Source: Verrucomicrobia subdivision 6 bacterium (GTDB lineage: Bacteria; Verrucomicrobiota; Verrucomicrobiia; Methylacidiphilales; Verrucolacustridaceae). From it: a stretch of DNA of 6,275 nucleotides. The stretch covers positions 1 to 6,275 of the forward strand of contig CAMBGW010000059.1 in NCBI GenBank assembly GCA_945866245.1. The letters are read 5' to 3'. Within the stretch, counting starts at the first letter, position 1; each line of letters begins with the position of its first letter. This document shows positions 5,655-6,275 of this stretch, piece after piece. The notes below the pieces were generated by a model. It searched no databases and was not told where the DNA came from. It saw only the letters and a list, made by a program, of their open reading frames with translations. The translations under genes were made by a program, and so were the position numbers.

Positions 5655-6275
5655 TTAAGCGGATTGTTTGTTCTTTACCCAACCGCCTACATCTCCCGAA
5701 GTCACCATCTCCATCGCCCCCGTGCGCCGACACCTCACCTCCACCCCTCCTTTGGCAACCGACTTCGCCCCGATCGTTACCCTCCAGGGAAATCCAAGCA
5801 AATCTGCGTCCTTGAACTTTACTCCCGGACGCTCGTCCCGGTCGTCCCACAAATAATCGATCCCAGCCTTGTCCAAGGAAGCGATCACCGCCTCGGTCGC
5901 CGCCTTCACTGCCGGATCCGCTAAATCCAGCGTCACCAGCATCACGGTGTAAGGCGCCACCGCAGCCGGCCACTTGATCCCATCCTTGTCTTGATGCACC
6001 TCAATCACCGCTTGCAAGGTCCGCGTCACCCCAATCCCATAACAACCCATCACCGCCGCCTGCTGCTTGCCCTGCGGATCCAAAAACTTTGCCTCCAAAG
6101 CCTCGCTGTACTTCGTGCCCAATAAAAATGCATGCCCCACTTCGATTCCCCGACTCACCTTCAGCTTTTTTCCTCCCACCGAAAGATCCCCCTCCCGCAC
6201 CGTTCGCACATCCGCCCACTTGTCGATTTTTAGATCCTTCTCCACATCAACTCCCTGAAAGTGAAACCCGTTGTC
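5655..6275 (-). CDS. proS: Prolyl-tRNA synthetase, C-terminal part (5' truncated)
   Basis: ProS charges tRNA-Pro with proline in the cytoplasm. The frame is open from the right edge (bases 6275 downward) to the TAA at 5657-5655, giving the last 206 residues. The visible part starts at the end of the inserted editing domain. It then returns to the class II catalytic core with SRGIEVGHAFLLGTKYSEA (visible residues 41-59). Class II motif 3 is GCYGIGVTR (77-85). The anticodon-binding domain follows with WPAAVAPYTVML, then DDRDERPGVKFKDADLLGFP, and ends near GDVGGWV. This is the bacterial-type (editing-domain) form, by comparison with E. coli ProS, which has RGIEVGHIFQLGTKYSEA and DDRKERPGVMFAD at the same places. 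The GTG at 6245 is only an internal codon: the frame continues upstream without a stop. It faces typA, with 37 bp between the two stops. Confidence 0.97.
   Translation of the reverse strand, partial: DNGFHFQGVDVEKDLKIDKWADVRTVREGDLSVGGKKLKVSRGIEVGHAFLLGTKYSEALEAKFLDPQGKQQAAVMGCYGIGVTRTLQAVIEVHQDKDGIKWPAAVAPYTVMLVTLDLADPAVKAATEAVIASLDKAGIDYLWDDRDERPGVKFKDADLLGFPWRVTIGAKSVAKGGVEVRCRRTGAMEMVTSGDVGGWVKNKQSA

Overview
This window looks like ordinary bacterial chromosome of moderate-to-high GC (roughly 55-60% by eye). It holds six protein genes and one tRNA, packed with very little spacer. It contains no insertion sequence, integrase, CRISPR array, phage gene or toxin-antitoxin pair that I can see. 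The genes are bacterial housekeeping types. The Aas-type acyl-ACP synthetase, the short AsmA-like protein and the sequence style would fit a Gram-negative lineage such as Verrucomicrobiota or a relative, but that placement is only a guess.

Left part, + strand: the 3' end of dnaX (DNA polymerase III tau/gamma; its start lies off the left edge) is coupled by a one-base stop/start overlap to a complete recR (recombination mediator). The small ybaB gene that often sits between these two is absent.

Middle, - strand, reading right to left: an AsmA-like membrane-anchored protein (3711 to 2962), then a stand-alone Aas-type acyl-ACP/acyl-CoA synthetase (2921 to 1386), then a tRNA-Arg with anticodon TCG (1379 to 1306). 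Spacing is 40 bp between the proteins and 6 bp before the tRNA, so one transcript could carry all three. The pair hints at an envelope-lipid module: fatty-acid activation next to a protein of a family linked to lipid movement. recR and the tRNA converge with only 13 bp between them.

Right part: an 85-bp divergent spacer separates the AsmA-like gene from typA/bipA (ribosome-associated GTPase, complete, + strand). typA converges on proS (prolyl-tRNA synthetase, - strand), which runs off the right edge. A hairpin fills most of the 37-bp gap between them.

I found no convincing undescribed system. The points most worth a second look are the AsmA-like/acyl-ACP synthetase pair with its tRNA, the departures from consensus in the RecR Toprim domain, a G-rich leader before the AsmA-like gene, and a C-over-G bias on the + strand that mostly holds whichever strand is coding.
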